Below are positions 15,465 through 24,489 of a stretch of 49,779 bases of DNA, piece by piece. The DNA comes from Roseitranquillus sediminis (lineage in GTDB: Bacteria > Pseudomonadota > Alphaproteobacteria > Rhodobacterales > Rhodobacteraceae): the NCBI RefSeq assembly GCF_016918935.1, contig NZ_JAFFOB010000022.1:22837-72615 (forward strand). The letters are read 5' to 3'. The notes beneath the pieces are model-generated. The model made no database searches, was not told the origin of the DNA, and saw only the letters and a program-made list of their open reading frames with translations. Numbering within the stretch: position 1 is the first letter of the stretch; every line of letters begins with the position of its first letter. A program made the position numbers and the translations under genes.

Positions 15465-16775
15465 TCAGTCGCCCCGCATCGCGCGGCGGAAGTAGTCCAT
15501 CAGCGGCTTGGTCAGGTAAGCGAGCGGCGTGCGGTCGCCAGTCTGGAAGTAGGTTTCGACTGGCATCCCCGGCAGCAGCGTCTGCCCTTCAAGCTTCGCC
15601 GTCTCGTCCTCTGCAGGCAGCACCTCGACGCGGAAGTAGGGCGCGCCGGTCGCTTCGTCTTCGATGACGTCGGCCGACACCCGCGTCACCTTGCCCATGA
15701 TCTCCGGCGTCCAGCGCTGGTCGAAGGCGGTGAAGCGCAGCCGCACGTCCTGCCCCTGGTAGACCTGGTCGACATTGACCGGCTCGACCTTTGACGCCAC
15801 GACCAGCGGCTGGTCCTGCGCGATCACGAACATGATCGGCTCGGCCGGCTGCACGACCGATTGCAGCGCAAACACGCGGCTGCCGTAGATCACGCCCGAG
15901 ACCGGCGCCCGCACCTCCATCCGCATCAGCCGCTCGCGCAGCGAGAGGCGCTGCTCTGCCAGCTCGATCTGCCGGAAGTCGAGGTCGCGCAACGTCGTGA
16001 TCGCCTCCTCGCGCCGCGTAGTCTCGAGCTTCAGCTCCTCGATCGTCAGGCCCGAGATCCGCCCCCGGCTGCGCGCTATATCGGCCTCGAGCTTGCCGAT
16101 CTCGCCGGTCAGGCGCGCATCCTCGCGGCGCAGGGACGAGACCCGGCTGAGCTGGATCAAGCCCTTTTCCAGCAGTTCCTCGCTGTCGGCACGCTCCGAT
16201 GCGACCAGCTCCTGCTGCGTCCTGAGGCCGGCGAGTTGCGCCTCGATACCGCGGATCTCGTTGTCGATCTCCCTGCGCTGCTCAGCCAGCTGCTCCGTCT
16301 CGCGCGCGACCGTGTCGCGGCGCGCGTGAAACAGGTTGCGCTGCCCTTCCACCTGCTCGGCGACAGCAGGCACCGTCTCCGCCAGCTCCAGCAGGTCTTC
16401 GCCGAAGTCGATCTCGTCGCTCGCGTCCCGCTCGGCCACCAGCCGCGCCCGACGCGCCGCGATCTCGTGCAGCTGGCCGTCGATCACCGCCAGCTCGGAC
16501 CTGAGCAGCGTGTCGTCGAACTTCAACACGACCTCACCAGCCTCCACCCGGTCGCCGTCGCGGGCGAGAATCTCGCCGACCACGCCGCCCTCCGGGTGCT
16601 GGACCACCTGCCGGTTCGACTCGACCTCGACCATGCCGGTCGCAATCACCGCGCCGGCGATCCTTGCCTGCACCGACCAGACGCCGAGGCCTCCGACTAG
16701 CACGATCAGCGCCGCGAGACCCAGCAGCACCGGGACCTTCACGCTCCAGTTGATCCTGCGCATCTGCCGGCTCAT
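15465..16775 (-). CDS. HlyD-family type I secretion periplasmic adaptor
   Basis: Membrane-fusion protein of 436 residues, HlyD/PrtE type. A short cytoplasmic N-terminus is followed by one membrane helix (about 13-35). The lipoyl-like halves are EVESNRQVVQHPEGGVVGEI (about 50-69) and VRAPVSGVIYG (about 294-304). They are separated by a long helical hairpin (about 95-285) rich in Glu, Arg and Leu. The C-terminal beta-barrel part includes LLPGMPVETYFQTGDRTPL, a typical HlyD ending. It bridges the inner-membrane ABC exporter, encoded just upstream with an ATGA overlap, to a TolC-like outer-membrane channel not found here. Confidence 0.93.
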   Translation of the reverse strand: MSRQMRRINWSVKVPVLLGLAALIVLVGGLGVWSVQARIAGAVIATGMVEVESNRQVVQHPEGGVVGEILARDGDRVEAGEVVLKFDDTLLRSELAVIDGQLHEIAARRARLVAERDASDEIDFGEDLLELAETVPAVAEQVEGQRNLFHARRDTVARETEQLAEQRREIDNEIRGIEAQLAGLRTQQELVASERADSEELLEKGLIQLSRVSSLRREDARLTGEIGKLEADIARSRGRISGLTIEELKLETTRREEAITTLRDLDFRQIELAEQRLSLRERLMRMEVRAPVSGVIYGSRVFALQSVVQPAEPIMFVIAQDQPLVVASKVEPVNVDQVYQGQDVRLRFTAFDQRWTPEIMGKVTRVSADVIEDEATGAPYFRVEVLPAEDETAKLEGQTLLPGMPVETYFQTGDRTPLAYLTKPLMDYFRRAMRGD

Positions 16776-18493
16776 GAGGCACTCCTCGCGCTGATGGTCT
16801 TCTTCACGTCGCCCGCGTTCTGCAGCATCGAGCGCAGGATCTCGTCACGCGGCCCCAGGGCCGTCACCCGCCCGCCTTCCATGACCATCAGCAGGTCGCA
16901 TTCCGAGATCGCCATCGGGCGGTGGGTCATGATCAGCACCGTCTTGCCCTCGGCCTTGAAGTCCCGCACCGCGGCGTTCAGCGCCTCGGTGCCCTCGGCA
17001 TCGAGCGCGGAATTCGGCTCGTCGAGCACCAGGAGCTGCGGATTCTCGAAGAGCGCACGCGCGAGCGCGATCCGCTGCCGTTGGCCGCCCGACAGGCGGT
17101 GGTCGCGCATGCTGATCACCGTGTTGTAGCCATCCGGCAGCGTGCCGATGATGTCGTGCACGTTGGCGCGCTTGGCCGCCGCGACCACCGCTTCGGGATC
17201 AGGCCGGTCGGACATCTTGGCGATGTTTTCGGCCACGGTTCCGTCGAAGAGGAACGGCTCCTGCGGGAGGTAGCCGATGTGTCGCCCGAGTTCGGCGGAA
17301 TCGTACTGCTCGATCGTCGCGCCACCCAGCCGGACCTCGCCCGTGGTTGGACGCATGAGGCCTAGGATCGTTCGCGCCAAGGTGGTCTTGCCGGAGCCGC
17401 TGCGCCCGATTACGCCCAGCGCCTGACCTGGCGCGAGCGTCACCGTCAAGTTGCTGAGGATGGGATCGACCGAGCCGCGCGGCACCACGCTCAGTCGCCG
17501 CACTTCCAACCGGGCCTCGGGTACGGGCAGCGACATGCGCTCGGCCTCGACCGGCGCGTCGCTCAGCAGTTCGCGCAGACTGCGCCAACCGGCGCGGGCC
17601 CGCTGCACCACCGGCCACTGGCCGAGCGACAGCTCGATCGGCGCCAGCGCCCGGCCGAGCAGGATCGATCCCGCGATCATCGCACCCGCTGTCATTTCGT
17701 TCTGCAGCACCAGCCATGCGCCCGCGGCCAGCATGGCCGATTGCAGGAAGAGCCGCGTTCCCTTCGTCACAGCCGTGAAGCCGCCAGTCCTGTCGCGCGC
17801 GCCCAGCGTCTCTTTCAGGGCGTGAAAACGCTTGTCGAGCCAGCGCGATGTCACGCTGTCCGCCATACCCTGCGCCCGGACCACCTCCGCCCCTGAATGC
17901 GCGTTGTCCGAGAAGTGCTGCGCCTCGCGCTGTGCGGCCGAGGCGCGCGTGCTGCGCGCGCGCGTCAGGAGCTGGTTCAGCACCGTCAGCACGATCAGGA
18001 ATGTACCGCCGCCGACGGCCAGCCACCCGAGCATCGGATGAAAGATGAAGATCGCCGCCACGAAGATCGGCGTAAACGGCATATCGAGGAACGCGACGAA
18101 GGCGGGCGAGGTGAAAGCGTTCTGCACGGCCTCAAGGTCCTGCTGCGCCCCGGCGGGATTGCTGGCACCCGCATGGCCGCGCCGCTGAAACGCAAGGCGG
18201 AACACCCGTTCATCGAGGTCCGACTGGAACTGCGCGCCGAAGCGCGCGAGAATCCGCGTCCGCGCGAAGTCCAGCACCGTCATCAACGCGTAAAGCGCGG
18301 CCACCAGCGCAAAGAGCGCGGCCAGCGTCTCCTCCGACCTTGACGCAAGCACCCTGTCGTAGACCTGCAGCATGAAGAGCGGACCGGTCAGCATCAGCAG
18401 GTTCACGAAGATGCTGAAGCCGAACGCAAAAAGGATGAAGCGCAGGCCACGGTTCCGCGCCTGTTTGAGCTCGTCGATCTTTCGCGCTGTCAT
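16772..18493 (-). CDS. Type I secretion ABC transporter, PrtD type
   Basis: Fused permease-ATPase of 573 residues. The membrane domain (about 18-300) starts LRFILFAFGFSIFVNLLMLT and lacks the N-terminal C39 peptidase-like domain of HlyB, as in PrtD exporters. The ATPase domain has Walker A GRSGSGKTT (363-371), signature LSGGQ (467-471) and Walker B LLVLDEP (487-493). PrtD systems export RTX proteases, S-layer proteins and similar C-terminal-signal cargo. No RTX-repeat cargo gene and no TolC gene lie in the window, so the substrate is unknown. Its stop overlaps the adaptor start by four bases. Confidence 0.94.
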   Translation of the reverse strand: MTARKIDELKQARNRGLRFILFAFGFSIFVNLLMLTGPLFMLQVYDRVLASRSEETLAALFALVAALYALMTVLDFARTRILARFGAQFQSDLDERVFRLAFQRRGHAGASNPAGAQQDLEAVQNAFTSPAFVAFLDMPFTPIFVAAIFIFHPMLGWLAVGGGTFLIVLTVLNQLLTRARSTRASAAQREAQHFSDNAHSGAEVVRAQGMADSVTSRWLDKRFHALKETLGARDRTGGFTAVTKGTRLFLQSAMLAAGAWLVLQNEMTAGAMIAGSILLGRALAPIELSLGQWPVVQRARAGWRSLRELLSDAPVEAERMSLPVPEARLEVRRLSVVPRGSVDPILSNLTVTLAPGQALGVIGRSGSGKTTLARTILGLMRPTTGEVRLGGATIEQYDSAELGRHIGYLPQEPFLFDGTVAENIAKMSDRPDPEAVVAAAKRANVHDIIGTLPDGYNTVISMRDHRLSGGQRQRIALARALFENPQLLVLDEPNSALDAEGTEALNAAVRDFKAEGKTVLIMTHRPMAISECDLLMVMEGGRVTALGPRDEILRSMLQNAGDVKKTISARSAS

Positions 18494-18613
18494 CTCGGTC
18501 CCGCTCGTCAGTTCGATCGGGAGACGGCCTCACGATCTCGGGCGTGCGGCATGGCTCTCTCGTCCCCCGCGCCCGGCCCTAGGACGTGGCGAACATCGCG
18601 TCCACAGGGTTGT

Positions 18614-18645
18614 GCGAAAGCAAGAGCGCCTCGGCAGACTTTCGC
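18614..18645 (-). terminator. Weak candidate terminator after the ATP-grasp gene
   Basis: GCGAAAG (18614-18620) and CTTTCGC (18639-18645) form a 7-bp stem with an 18-base loop, starting 17 bases after the stop of the minus-strand ATP-grasp gene. There is no T-run, so this is a weak call. Confidence 0.25.
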
Positions 18646-18661
18646 TTCCGCGACGCCTACC

Positions 18662-19708
18662 TCAGACGAACGACAGGTTATGGGAGTCGAGCGCCCGGCC
18701 GTAATGCTCGCGCAGCCGCACCTTGTGCTCGAGGTCGCGCAGGACGTGGCCGGAAAAGTCCTTGCCGGTCAGGTCCTCGACCATGCTGAGGCCGCCCGGA
18801 GTGTCGACGTTGATCTCCATCATCTTGTCGCCGACGATGTCGAGACCCGCGAGGTACATGCCGTCGTGGATCAGCTTCGGCCCCGCGATTTCGACCACCC
18901 GCAGCACGGCCTCGTCGGGCTCGACCAGTTCGAACGAGCCGCCGGCGGAGATGTTCGACCGTGCATCGCCGCTCTCATTGAAGCGGCGGATGCAGGCATA
19001 GCTGCCGTCGACCTGCATCACCCGGCCGTTGAGCGTGATGACCCGCAGGTCCCCGTCGGCGGCCGCCGGAAGATACTCCTGTGCGATGGCATATCCGTCG
19101 CGCAGGGTCGCCTCGATCATCTGGTTGACGTTGCCGCCCGAATCCTCGGTGATGACGAAGACGCCGTGCCCGCCCGAGCCCTGCAACGGCTTGATCACCG
19201 CCTTGCCGCCCTCGTCCTCGATGAAGCGCCGGATCACCTCGGCGTCGCGGGTGATGACGGTGCGCGGCCGGATCGCGGCGGGGTAGCGCTGGAAGTAGGT
19301 CTTGTTGCTCGCGTCGGTCAGCTTGAACGGGTCGTTCAGCACGATCACGCCCTGCGCCGCCGCGATCTGCGCGAAGAGCAGGCTGGAGCCGTGCGCCCAG
19401 GGCCGCTGCGGCAGCTCGTCCGCCGGGTCGCCCCTCAGCAGCACCACGTCCGCCTCGGACAGCGACACCCGCGGCCGCGGCGCCTCGTGGTCCTGCAGGT
19501 CGCCCAGCAGGTCGGCGTCGTCCTCGTATTCCTTGCGCCGGGGCACCGAACCGTGGGCGGTCACGCTGCCGTCCATCTCGTAGGTCAGGTCGATCAGCGA
19601 GACGAGGGCCACCTCGTGCCCCATCGCGATCGCCCGCCGCGCCAGCCGGATCGTTGTGAAGTTGTCCTTCTCGGTCGCGATGTCGTTGATGACGAAGATC
19701 AGCTTCAT
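18662..19708 (-). CDS. Glutathione-synthetase-like ATP-grasp ligase
   Basis: ATP-grasp enzyme of 348 residues resembling GshB/RimK ligases. The start at 19708 gives MKLIFVINDIATEKDNFTTI and overlaps the upstream DUF1704 stop (ATGA). ATP-grasp landmarks are IKPLQGSGGHGVFV (172-185), the basic/acidic lid DGDLRVITLNG (218-228), NISAGG (252-257) and the metal-binding DIVGDKMMEINVDTPGG (290-306). ATP-grasp ligases of this type join a carboxylate to an amine via an acyl phosphate. True GshB is about 310-320 residues and is normally not in such an operon. Context with a DUF1704 protein and an N-formylglutamate amidohydrolase homologue suggests a peptide-like product. The substrate is unknown and glutathione synthesis is not implied. 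Confidence 0.85.
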   Translation of the reverse strand: MKLIFVINDIATEKDNFTTIRLARRAIAMGHEVALVSLIDLTYEMDGSVTAHGSVPRRKEYEDDADLLGDLQDHEAPRPRVSLSEADVVLLRGDPADELPQRPWAHGSSLLFAQIAAAQGVIVLNDPFKLTDASNKTYFQRYPAAIRPRTVITRDAEVIRRFIEDEGGKAVIKPLQGSGGHGVFVITEDSGGNVNQMIEATLRDGYAIAQEYLPAAADGDLRVITLNGRVMQVDGSYACIRRFNESGDARSNISAGGSFELVEPDEAVLRVVEIAGPKLIHDGMYLAGLDIVGDKMMEINVDTPGGLSMVEDLTGKDFSGHVLRDLEHKVRLREHYGRALDSHNLSFV

Positions 19709-20880
19709 GGTCGGGATTCCTGCGTGTAGAACGATGTGAGTGACGTGGCGCGCGCGGCCTCGAGCTGGTCCAGCGCCGCCTCCGATCGCAGGTGCCGCGG
19801 CATCAGCGCGGGCGGCAGCGCCAGCCCTTCCTCCCGCAGGCTCTCCAGCGCCGGCAGATGCGCCAGCGCGAGCTTGCCCGCGAAGAGCGGCGCGATGTCG
19901 TGGCCGTCGGCGAGGTAGGCCAGCAGGTCGCGCAGCCCCTGAAGGTAGACCGCATCCTTGGTCAGCCCGCCGCCGCGCAGCGCCCGCACCGCCGTGTCGA
20001 AGGCACCGTGCGCGCCGATCCCGTGCGTCTCGTGCAGGAGGGCGAAGACCTCCTCCACCCCCTGCCCCTGCATTGCGGCATCGGCGGCCACCACCCGCCC
20101 GGCCAGCACCCGCAGCCGGTCGGCCGGCAGGCAGCCCGCCAGCCACTCGGCCAGCGCCGCCAGCCCCTCCTGCAGCGGATCGTAGTGCGCAAGCCCCGAC
20201 TCGAGCTGCCGCAGCGGCTGCTGCCGCCCGTTGAACCGCGTGACGACATGTGTACCGACCTCGTGCGCGACCAGCGGCGCCACCCGCGCCCGCGGCACCC
20301 GCGTCTCCGCATCGATCAGCAGCTCGCCACGGTTCACCATCAGCGACGAGTTGAGGTCGTCGACGACATGAATCGCGAAGTCGAAACCGTCATGCTGCGC
20401 CCGGTAGGCTTCACGCTCCTCCTCGGCGGCGCGGACGAGGTCCGCAGCGCCAGCCTCGGCCGCCGCTTGCTCCCTCTCCGGGACCTCGGCCAGTATCTCA
20501 TCCGCGTCGGCGAGAAGCGCGGGATCGGGCGCGCCGAAGAGCGCGACGCTCGCCTGCACGAACCCGTCGGTGCCTCTCAGCTCGACGAGGTCGACCTGCC
20601 GGTCGAGCTCCCGCGACTTCTCTCGCAGCAGCTCTCCGACCAGCGCGTGGTCGATCTCCTCCAGCGGCAGCTCTCTCAGCCGCCGGCGCAGCGTGCGCGG
20701 CTCGCAATGCAGCGGCGGGTAGGTCAGCGCCGGCGCGCTGCGGTAGCCCGAGGCGCGAAACGCCTCCCACCGCTCGTGGTTGCCGGTCGGCGACAGCGCC
20801 GTCAGCCAGTCGATCTCCGTCTCGATCGCGAAGAGCTCGGCGTCGACGATCCGGGCGGCAGGCTCCAGCGGCGCCGTCAC
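19705..20880 (-). CDS. DUF1704 (QEGLA-motif) putative zinc carboxypeptidase
   Basis: 391-residue protein of the family annotated as flavohemoglobin expression-modulating QEGLA motif protein (DUF1704, TIGR02421 as I recall). The C-terminal half has a gluzincin-like zinc site: AHEVGTHV (H206, E207, H211) followed by LQEGLAALAE (Q237-A241, with E238 a likely third ligand). Eukaryotic relatives (MATCAP/KIAA0895-like) are tyrosine carboxypeptidases acting on tubulin, so a metallo-carboxypeptidase role is plausible, though the bacterial substrate is unknown. The N-terminal half (1-160) is helical and charged. It overlaps both neighbours by four bases (ATGA at 20877-20880 and 19705-19708), so it is translationally locked between the amidohydrolase and the ATP-grasp ligase. 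Confidence 0.85.
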   Translation of the reverse strand: MTAPLEPAARIVDAELFAIETEIDWLTALSPTGNHERWEAFRASGYRSAPALTYPPLHCEPRTLRRRLRELPLEEIDHALVGELLREKSRELDRQVDLVELRGTDGFVQASVALFGAPDPALLADADEILAEVPEREQAAAEAGAADLVRAAEEEREAYRAQHDGFDFAIHVVDDLNSSLMVNRGELLIDAETRVPRARVAPLVAHEVGTHVVTRFNGRQQPLRQLESGLAHYDPLQEGLAALAEWLAGCLPADRLRVLAGRVVAADAAMQGQGVEEVFALLHETHGIGAHGAFDTAVRALRGGGLTKDAVYLQGLRDLLAYLADGHDIAPLFAGKLALAHLPALESLREEGLALPPALMPRHLRSEAALDQLEAARATSLTSFYTQESRP

Positions 20881-21662
20881 AGCGCGGCGCGCGCCGCATC
20901 GACGGCGCGCCAGAGGTCTCGCCGCAGCGACTCAACCGCCCCCAGGTCGGCTCGCCCCGTCCACTCGTCCATGAAGATCTTCTTGTATTCCAGCGTGACG
21001 GTGCAGACCTCCTCGCCATAGGTGGCAAAGACCCATTCCGGCCAGTGACCGCCGTCCTCGAAGCGCACGTTCCGCCGCACGTCGAGCGGCCGCCCGTCCA
21101 TCTCGCCCTCCAGTCCCTGCCACAGCGCCTCGACGACGCCGCCGAAGCGGCTCTCGTCCGCCGTCGTCAGCCCCAGGTCGATGTCCGGGTTGCCATGCTG
21201 CGGCGCGGGCGGCGCATCCGGCCCGTCCCTGCGGTGGTTGAAGCTGTGGATGTCGAGCAGCAGCAGCCGCCCGTGCTCGGCGATCGCGCCGTCGATCCAC
21301 TCCGACATCATCCGGTAGAAGCGGTCCCGCTGCGCCAGCGAGCGCGCCACCATCTCCTCGGTCGGCCGCTCGTCCCAGACCTCAAGGCCCCAGGCGTCGG
21401 ACGGCTCCAGGTAGACCGCCTCCTCCTCCGGCCGGTTCAGGTCCACCTCGAAGCGCGAGACGTGGGCGCGGAACACGTCGTCGCCGACGCCCGCCCAGAT
21501 GTCGGTCAGCGGGTCCTCCTCGCGCCGCCGCGCGTCACCGTCGAGCGCGAGGCGCCCGGCAAGCTCGGGCCGCACCGCATGACCGGAATGCACGGAGGTC
21601 GCGATCACCGGACCGCCGCGGCGGAACGCCTCCCAGCGGTCCTGCTCTCTCTCTTCACTCAT
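20877..21662 (-). CDS. N-formylglutamate amidohydrolase family protein
   Basis: 261-residue protein of the N-formylglutamate deformylase/amidohydrolase family (PF05013). Family stretches are SVHSGHAVRPEL (23-34), SRFEVDLNRPEEEAVY (68-83) and LLLDIHSFNHRRDG (133-146), the last holding the likely metal or catalytic Asp-His pair. Classical members (HutG) hydrolyse N-formylglutamate to glutamate plus formate, but homologues act on other N-acyl or amide substrates. There is no hut gene here. The gene is 42 bases after the TRAP permease and overlaps DUF1704, giving a transport-plus-hydrolysis-plus-ligation operon. An 8-bp hairpin abuts its start codon, and no clear Shine-Dalgarno sequence is visible. 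Confidence 0.87.
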   Translation of the reverse strand: MSEEREQDRWEAFRRGGPVIATSVHSGHAVRPELAGRLALDGDARRREEDPLTDIWAGVGDDVFRAHVSRFEVDLNRPEEEAVYLEPSDAWGLEVWDERPTEEMVARSLAQRDRFYRMMSEWIDGAIAEHGRLLLLDIHSFNHRRDGPDAPPAPQHGNPDIDLGLTTADESRFGGVVEALWQGLEGEMDGRPLDVRRNVRFEDGGHWPEWVFATYGEEVCTVTLEYKKIFMDEWTGRADLGAVESLRRDLWRAVDAARAAL

Positions 21663-21691
21663 CCGGGGCGAACGCGCGGGCGCCGCCCCGG
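21663..21691 (-). promoter_or_regulatory. Hairpin abutting the amidohydrolase start codon
   Basis: CCGGGGCG (21663-21670) and CGCCCCGG (21684-21691) form a perfect 8-bp GC stem with a 13-base loop in the TRAP-amidohydrolase gap. The stem ends directly at the amidohydrolase ATG (21660-21662). It could limit ribosome access and lower enzyme output relative to the transporter, or act as a processing or stabilising element. There is no T-run for a classical terminator. Confidence 0.5.
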
Positions 21692-21704
21692 TTGCACCGC
21701 TCCG

Positions 21705-24467
21705 TCAGGCGACGGCCATCTGCGGCTGCGCCCGCCGGCGCTGCATCCAGACGATCAGCGCCAGAACCAGCAGCGCGGGGATGAACATCCAGTATTTCGA
21801 CGGCTGCTCGGCCGGTGCCCGCACCAGCACGATCTCCTGGTCCCAGTCGAGCCCCGCTTCCTGCGCCACGCCGCCGAACTCGACGTTGTCGATCATCACC
21901 CGCTCGCCGTCCTGCATCAGCTCGATCCCCGCCGCCGCGATCCGTTCCGCGCCGGTCTCGCCCGCCGGTACCGGCAGCAGCGCGGTGAAGCTCACCGGGT
22001 CGCCGATCGCGTTCAGCCCGTCGATCCTCAGCCGCATCTGCTCGCCCGGACTGGCGGCCATGAACGCCTCCTCGATCTGCGCGGGCGGCAGGTCGTCCCA
22101 GGGCGGCGCCACCATGTCCATCCAGAAGCCCGGCCGGAACAGCGTGAACGCGATCAGCAGCAGCAGCACGCTCTCGTGGATCCGGTTGCGCGCCAGGAAC
22201 CACCCCTGCGTCGCCGCCGCGAAGAGCAGCATCGCCACCGTCGCCACCACGAAGACGAAGATCCCCTGCCCCCAGCCAACGTTGATCAGCAGAAGGTCGG
22301 TGTTGAAGATGAAGAGGAACGGCAGCGCCGCCGTGCGCAGGCTGTAGAAGAACGCGACCACCCCCGTGCGGATCGGATCGCCGCCCGAGACTGCCGCCGC
22401 GGCGAAGGACGCGAGCCCCACGGGCGGCGTCACGTCCGCCATGATCCCGAAGTAGAAGACGAAGAGGTGCACCGCGATCAGCGGCACGATCAGCCCGTTC
22501 TGCTGCCCCAGCGTCACGATCACCGGCGCCAGCAGCGCCGAGACGACGATGTAGTTCGCCGTCGTCGGCAACCCCATTCCCAGGATCAGGCTCAGGATCG
22601 CCGTCAGGAACAGGATGGCGAGGATGTTGCCGCCCGAAAGCACCTCGACCACGTTCGCCAGCGCCGAGCCGACGCCGGTCTGGCTGACCGCGCCCACGAT
22701 GATGCCCGCCGTCGCCGTGGCGATGCCGATCCCGATCATGTTGCGCGCCCCGGCGATCAGCCCGTCGAGCAGGTCCATCCCGCCCATCCGCGTCGCCGCG
22801 CCGAGGTTGCCGGTGCCGCGCAGCATCGCCATCAGCGGGCGCTGAGTCAGCAGGATGAATATCATGAACGCAGCCGCCCAGAAGGCCGATAGGCCGGGGC
22901 TCAGCCGGTCGACCATCAGTGCCCAGACCAGAACCACGACCGGCAGCAGGTAGTGCAGCCCGGCGCGGATCGTTGGCCCCGGGATCGGCAGTCTGGTAAC
23001 CGGCGCATTGGGGTCCTCCATGTGCAGGTCCGCCTCGCGCGAGGCGATCCAGAGCAGCCCCACGTAGGCGGCCACGAGCAGTGCAAAGATGATGTAGCCC
23101 GCGGTCTCGGGGAAGGCCGGTCGGATCCAGCCCATGCCGTAGTAGACCGTGAAGCTGAGCGCGCAGACGGCGGCGATCGTGAAGGTGAGGCTGAGGAGCC
23201 AAGCGACCCACGGCTTAGGCTCCACCGGCCGCGGCAAGCCCTCCATCCCTGCCTTCATCGCCTCCAGGTGCACGATGTAGACGAGCGCGATGTAGCTGAT
23301 GACGGCGGGGAGGAAGGCGTGCTTGACAACGTCGAAGTACGGGATGCCGACGTATTCGACCATCAGGAACGCCGCGGCGCCCATCACCGGCGGCATGATC
23401 TGACCATTCACCGAAGAGGCGACCTCGACGGCGCCCGCCTTTTCCGACGAAAATCCGACCCGCTTCATTAGAGGGATTGTGAAGGTGCCGGTGGTGACGA
23501 CGTTGGCGATCGATGAGCCCGAGATCAGGCCGGTCATCGCCGACGATACCACGGCCGCCTTGGCCGGGCCGCCACGCATGTGGCCCATCAGGCTGAAAGC
23601 GACCTGGATGAAGTAGTTGCCTGCCCCAGCCTTGTCCAGGAGCGAGCCGAAGAGGACGAAGAGGAACACGAAGGACGTCGAGACGCCGAGGGCAATACCG
23701 AACACGCCCTCGGTCGTTATCCACTGATGATTGACGACCTCGGAAAGCGAGTTGCCCTTGTGCGCGATGATCGACGGCATCATTGGCCCGAGGAAGGTGT
23801 AGGTCAGGAAGACGGTCGCCACGACCATCAGCGCCGGTCCCAATGCCCGCCGCGTTGCCTCGAGCAATACGAGAAGCCCGATCACGGCGATCACGAAATC
23901 CTGCTGAATCGGCGCTCCGACCCGCTGTGCGATGCTGTCGTAGAAGAAGTAGACATAGAGCGCGGCCGCCGCGCCGGCGATCGCCAGCCCCCATTCCCAG
24001 AACGGGATGTAATCCTTGGGCGAGCCAAGGACGACCGCCGCGACGACCGCCAGGCCGATCAGCGGAATCCACCAGATCGTGGAATCGTCGCTCGCCCCGT
24101 AGATGAAGAGCACCGTCAGCAGGACGGGAACGCCCACGCCCAGCACCAGCTCGACCTTCGTGCGAGCCGCCGGATAGGCGGCGAAGGCGAGGAACAGGGC
24201 AAACGCGAGGTGGAAGCTGCGTGCCGCGGTGTCGTTAAATATGCCCCAGCCCAGGATGAATGGCAGGGGCGAGGCTATCCAGAGCTGGAACAGCGACCAC
24301 GCTAGCGCGACGACGAGGATGGTGGCGCCCGCGAAACCGGTGGGCGAGCGGGCGCCGGTGTCCGACGAGGCAATGAGCTCATCGATCTCTTTCTGCGAGA
24401 GCCCCCCGTGACCGGCGGCGAGGTTCTCGACCTCGGCCGCCTGCAGCTGCTTGTCCTCGTCGGTCAT
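21705..24467 (-). CDS. TAXI-type TRAP transporter, fused 4TM/12TM permease
   Basis: 920-residue fused membrane subunit of a tripartite ATP-independent periplasmic transporter, driven by the ion gradient. A hydrophilic N-terminus contains GLSQKEIDELIASSD. It is followed by the small (DctQ-like) part and the large DctM-like part with signature stretches GGPAKAAVVSSAMTGLISGS, NGQIMPPVMGAAAF, LGMGLPTTANYIV and ADVTPPVGLASFAAAA. The C-terminus has a soluble DUF3394-type domain (VEFGGVAQEAGLDWDQEI) and a last helix ending in Arg residues. A strong AGGAGAGAGG ribosome-binding site precedes the ATG at 24467. The binding protein is encoded just upstream and three enzymes just downstream. TAXI systems with known ligands take up glutamate-like or other organic acids; the ligand here is unknown. 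Confidence 0.95.
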   Translation of the reverse strand: MTDEDKQLQAAEVENLAAGHGGLSQKEIDELIASSDTGARSPTGFAGATILVVALAWSLFQLWIASPLPFILGWGIFNDTAARSFHLAFALFLAFAAYPAARTKVELVLGVGVPVLLTVLFIYGASDDSTIWWIPLIGLAVVAAVVLGSPKDYIPFWEWGLAIAGAAAALYVYFFYDSIAQRVGAPIQQDFVIAVIGLLVLLEATRRALGPALMVVATVFLTYTFLGPMMPSIIAHKGNSLSEVVNHQWITTEGVFGIALGVSTSFVFLFVLFGSLLDKAGAGNYFIQVAFSLMGHMRGGPAKAAVVSSAMTGLISGSSIANVVTTGTFTIPLMKRVGFSSEKAGAVEVASSVNGQIMPPVMGAAAFLMVEYVGIPYFDVVKHAFLPAVISYIALVYIVHLEAMKAGMEGLPRPVEPKPWVAWLLSLTFTIAAVCALSFTVYYGMGWIRPAFPETAGYIIFALLVAAYVGLLWIASREADLHMEDPNAPVTRLPIPGPTIRAGLHYLLPVVVLVWALMVDRLSPGLSAFWAAAFMIFILLTQRPLMAMLRGTGNLGAATRMGGMDLLDGLIAGARNMIGIGIATATAGIIVGAVSQTGVGSALANVVEVLSGGNILAILFLTAILSLILGMGLPTTANYIVVSALLAPVIVTLGQQNGLIVPLIAVHLFVFYFGIMADVTPPVGLASFAAAAVSGGDPIRTGVVAFFYSLRTAALPFLFIFNTDLLLINVGWGQGIFVFVVATVAMLLFAAATQGWFLARNRIHESVLLLLIAFTLFRPGFWMDMVAPPWDDLPPAQIEEAFMAASPGEQMRLRIDGLNAIGDPVSFTALLPVPAGETGAERIAAAGIELMQDGERVMIDNVEFGGVAQEAGLDWDQEIVLVRAPAEQPSKYWMFIPALLVLALIVWMQRRRAQPQMAVA

Positions 24468-24489
24468 GCCGGCCCCTCTCTCCTGGAGC

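Noticed and set aside
18493-18661. Small gene between the ABC transporter and the ATP-grasp gene
   Set aside because: No frame with a start, ribosome-binding site and protein-like content was found; only a weak hairpin is visible.
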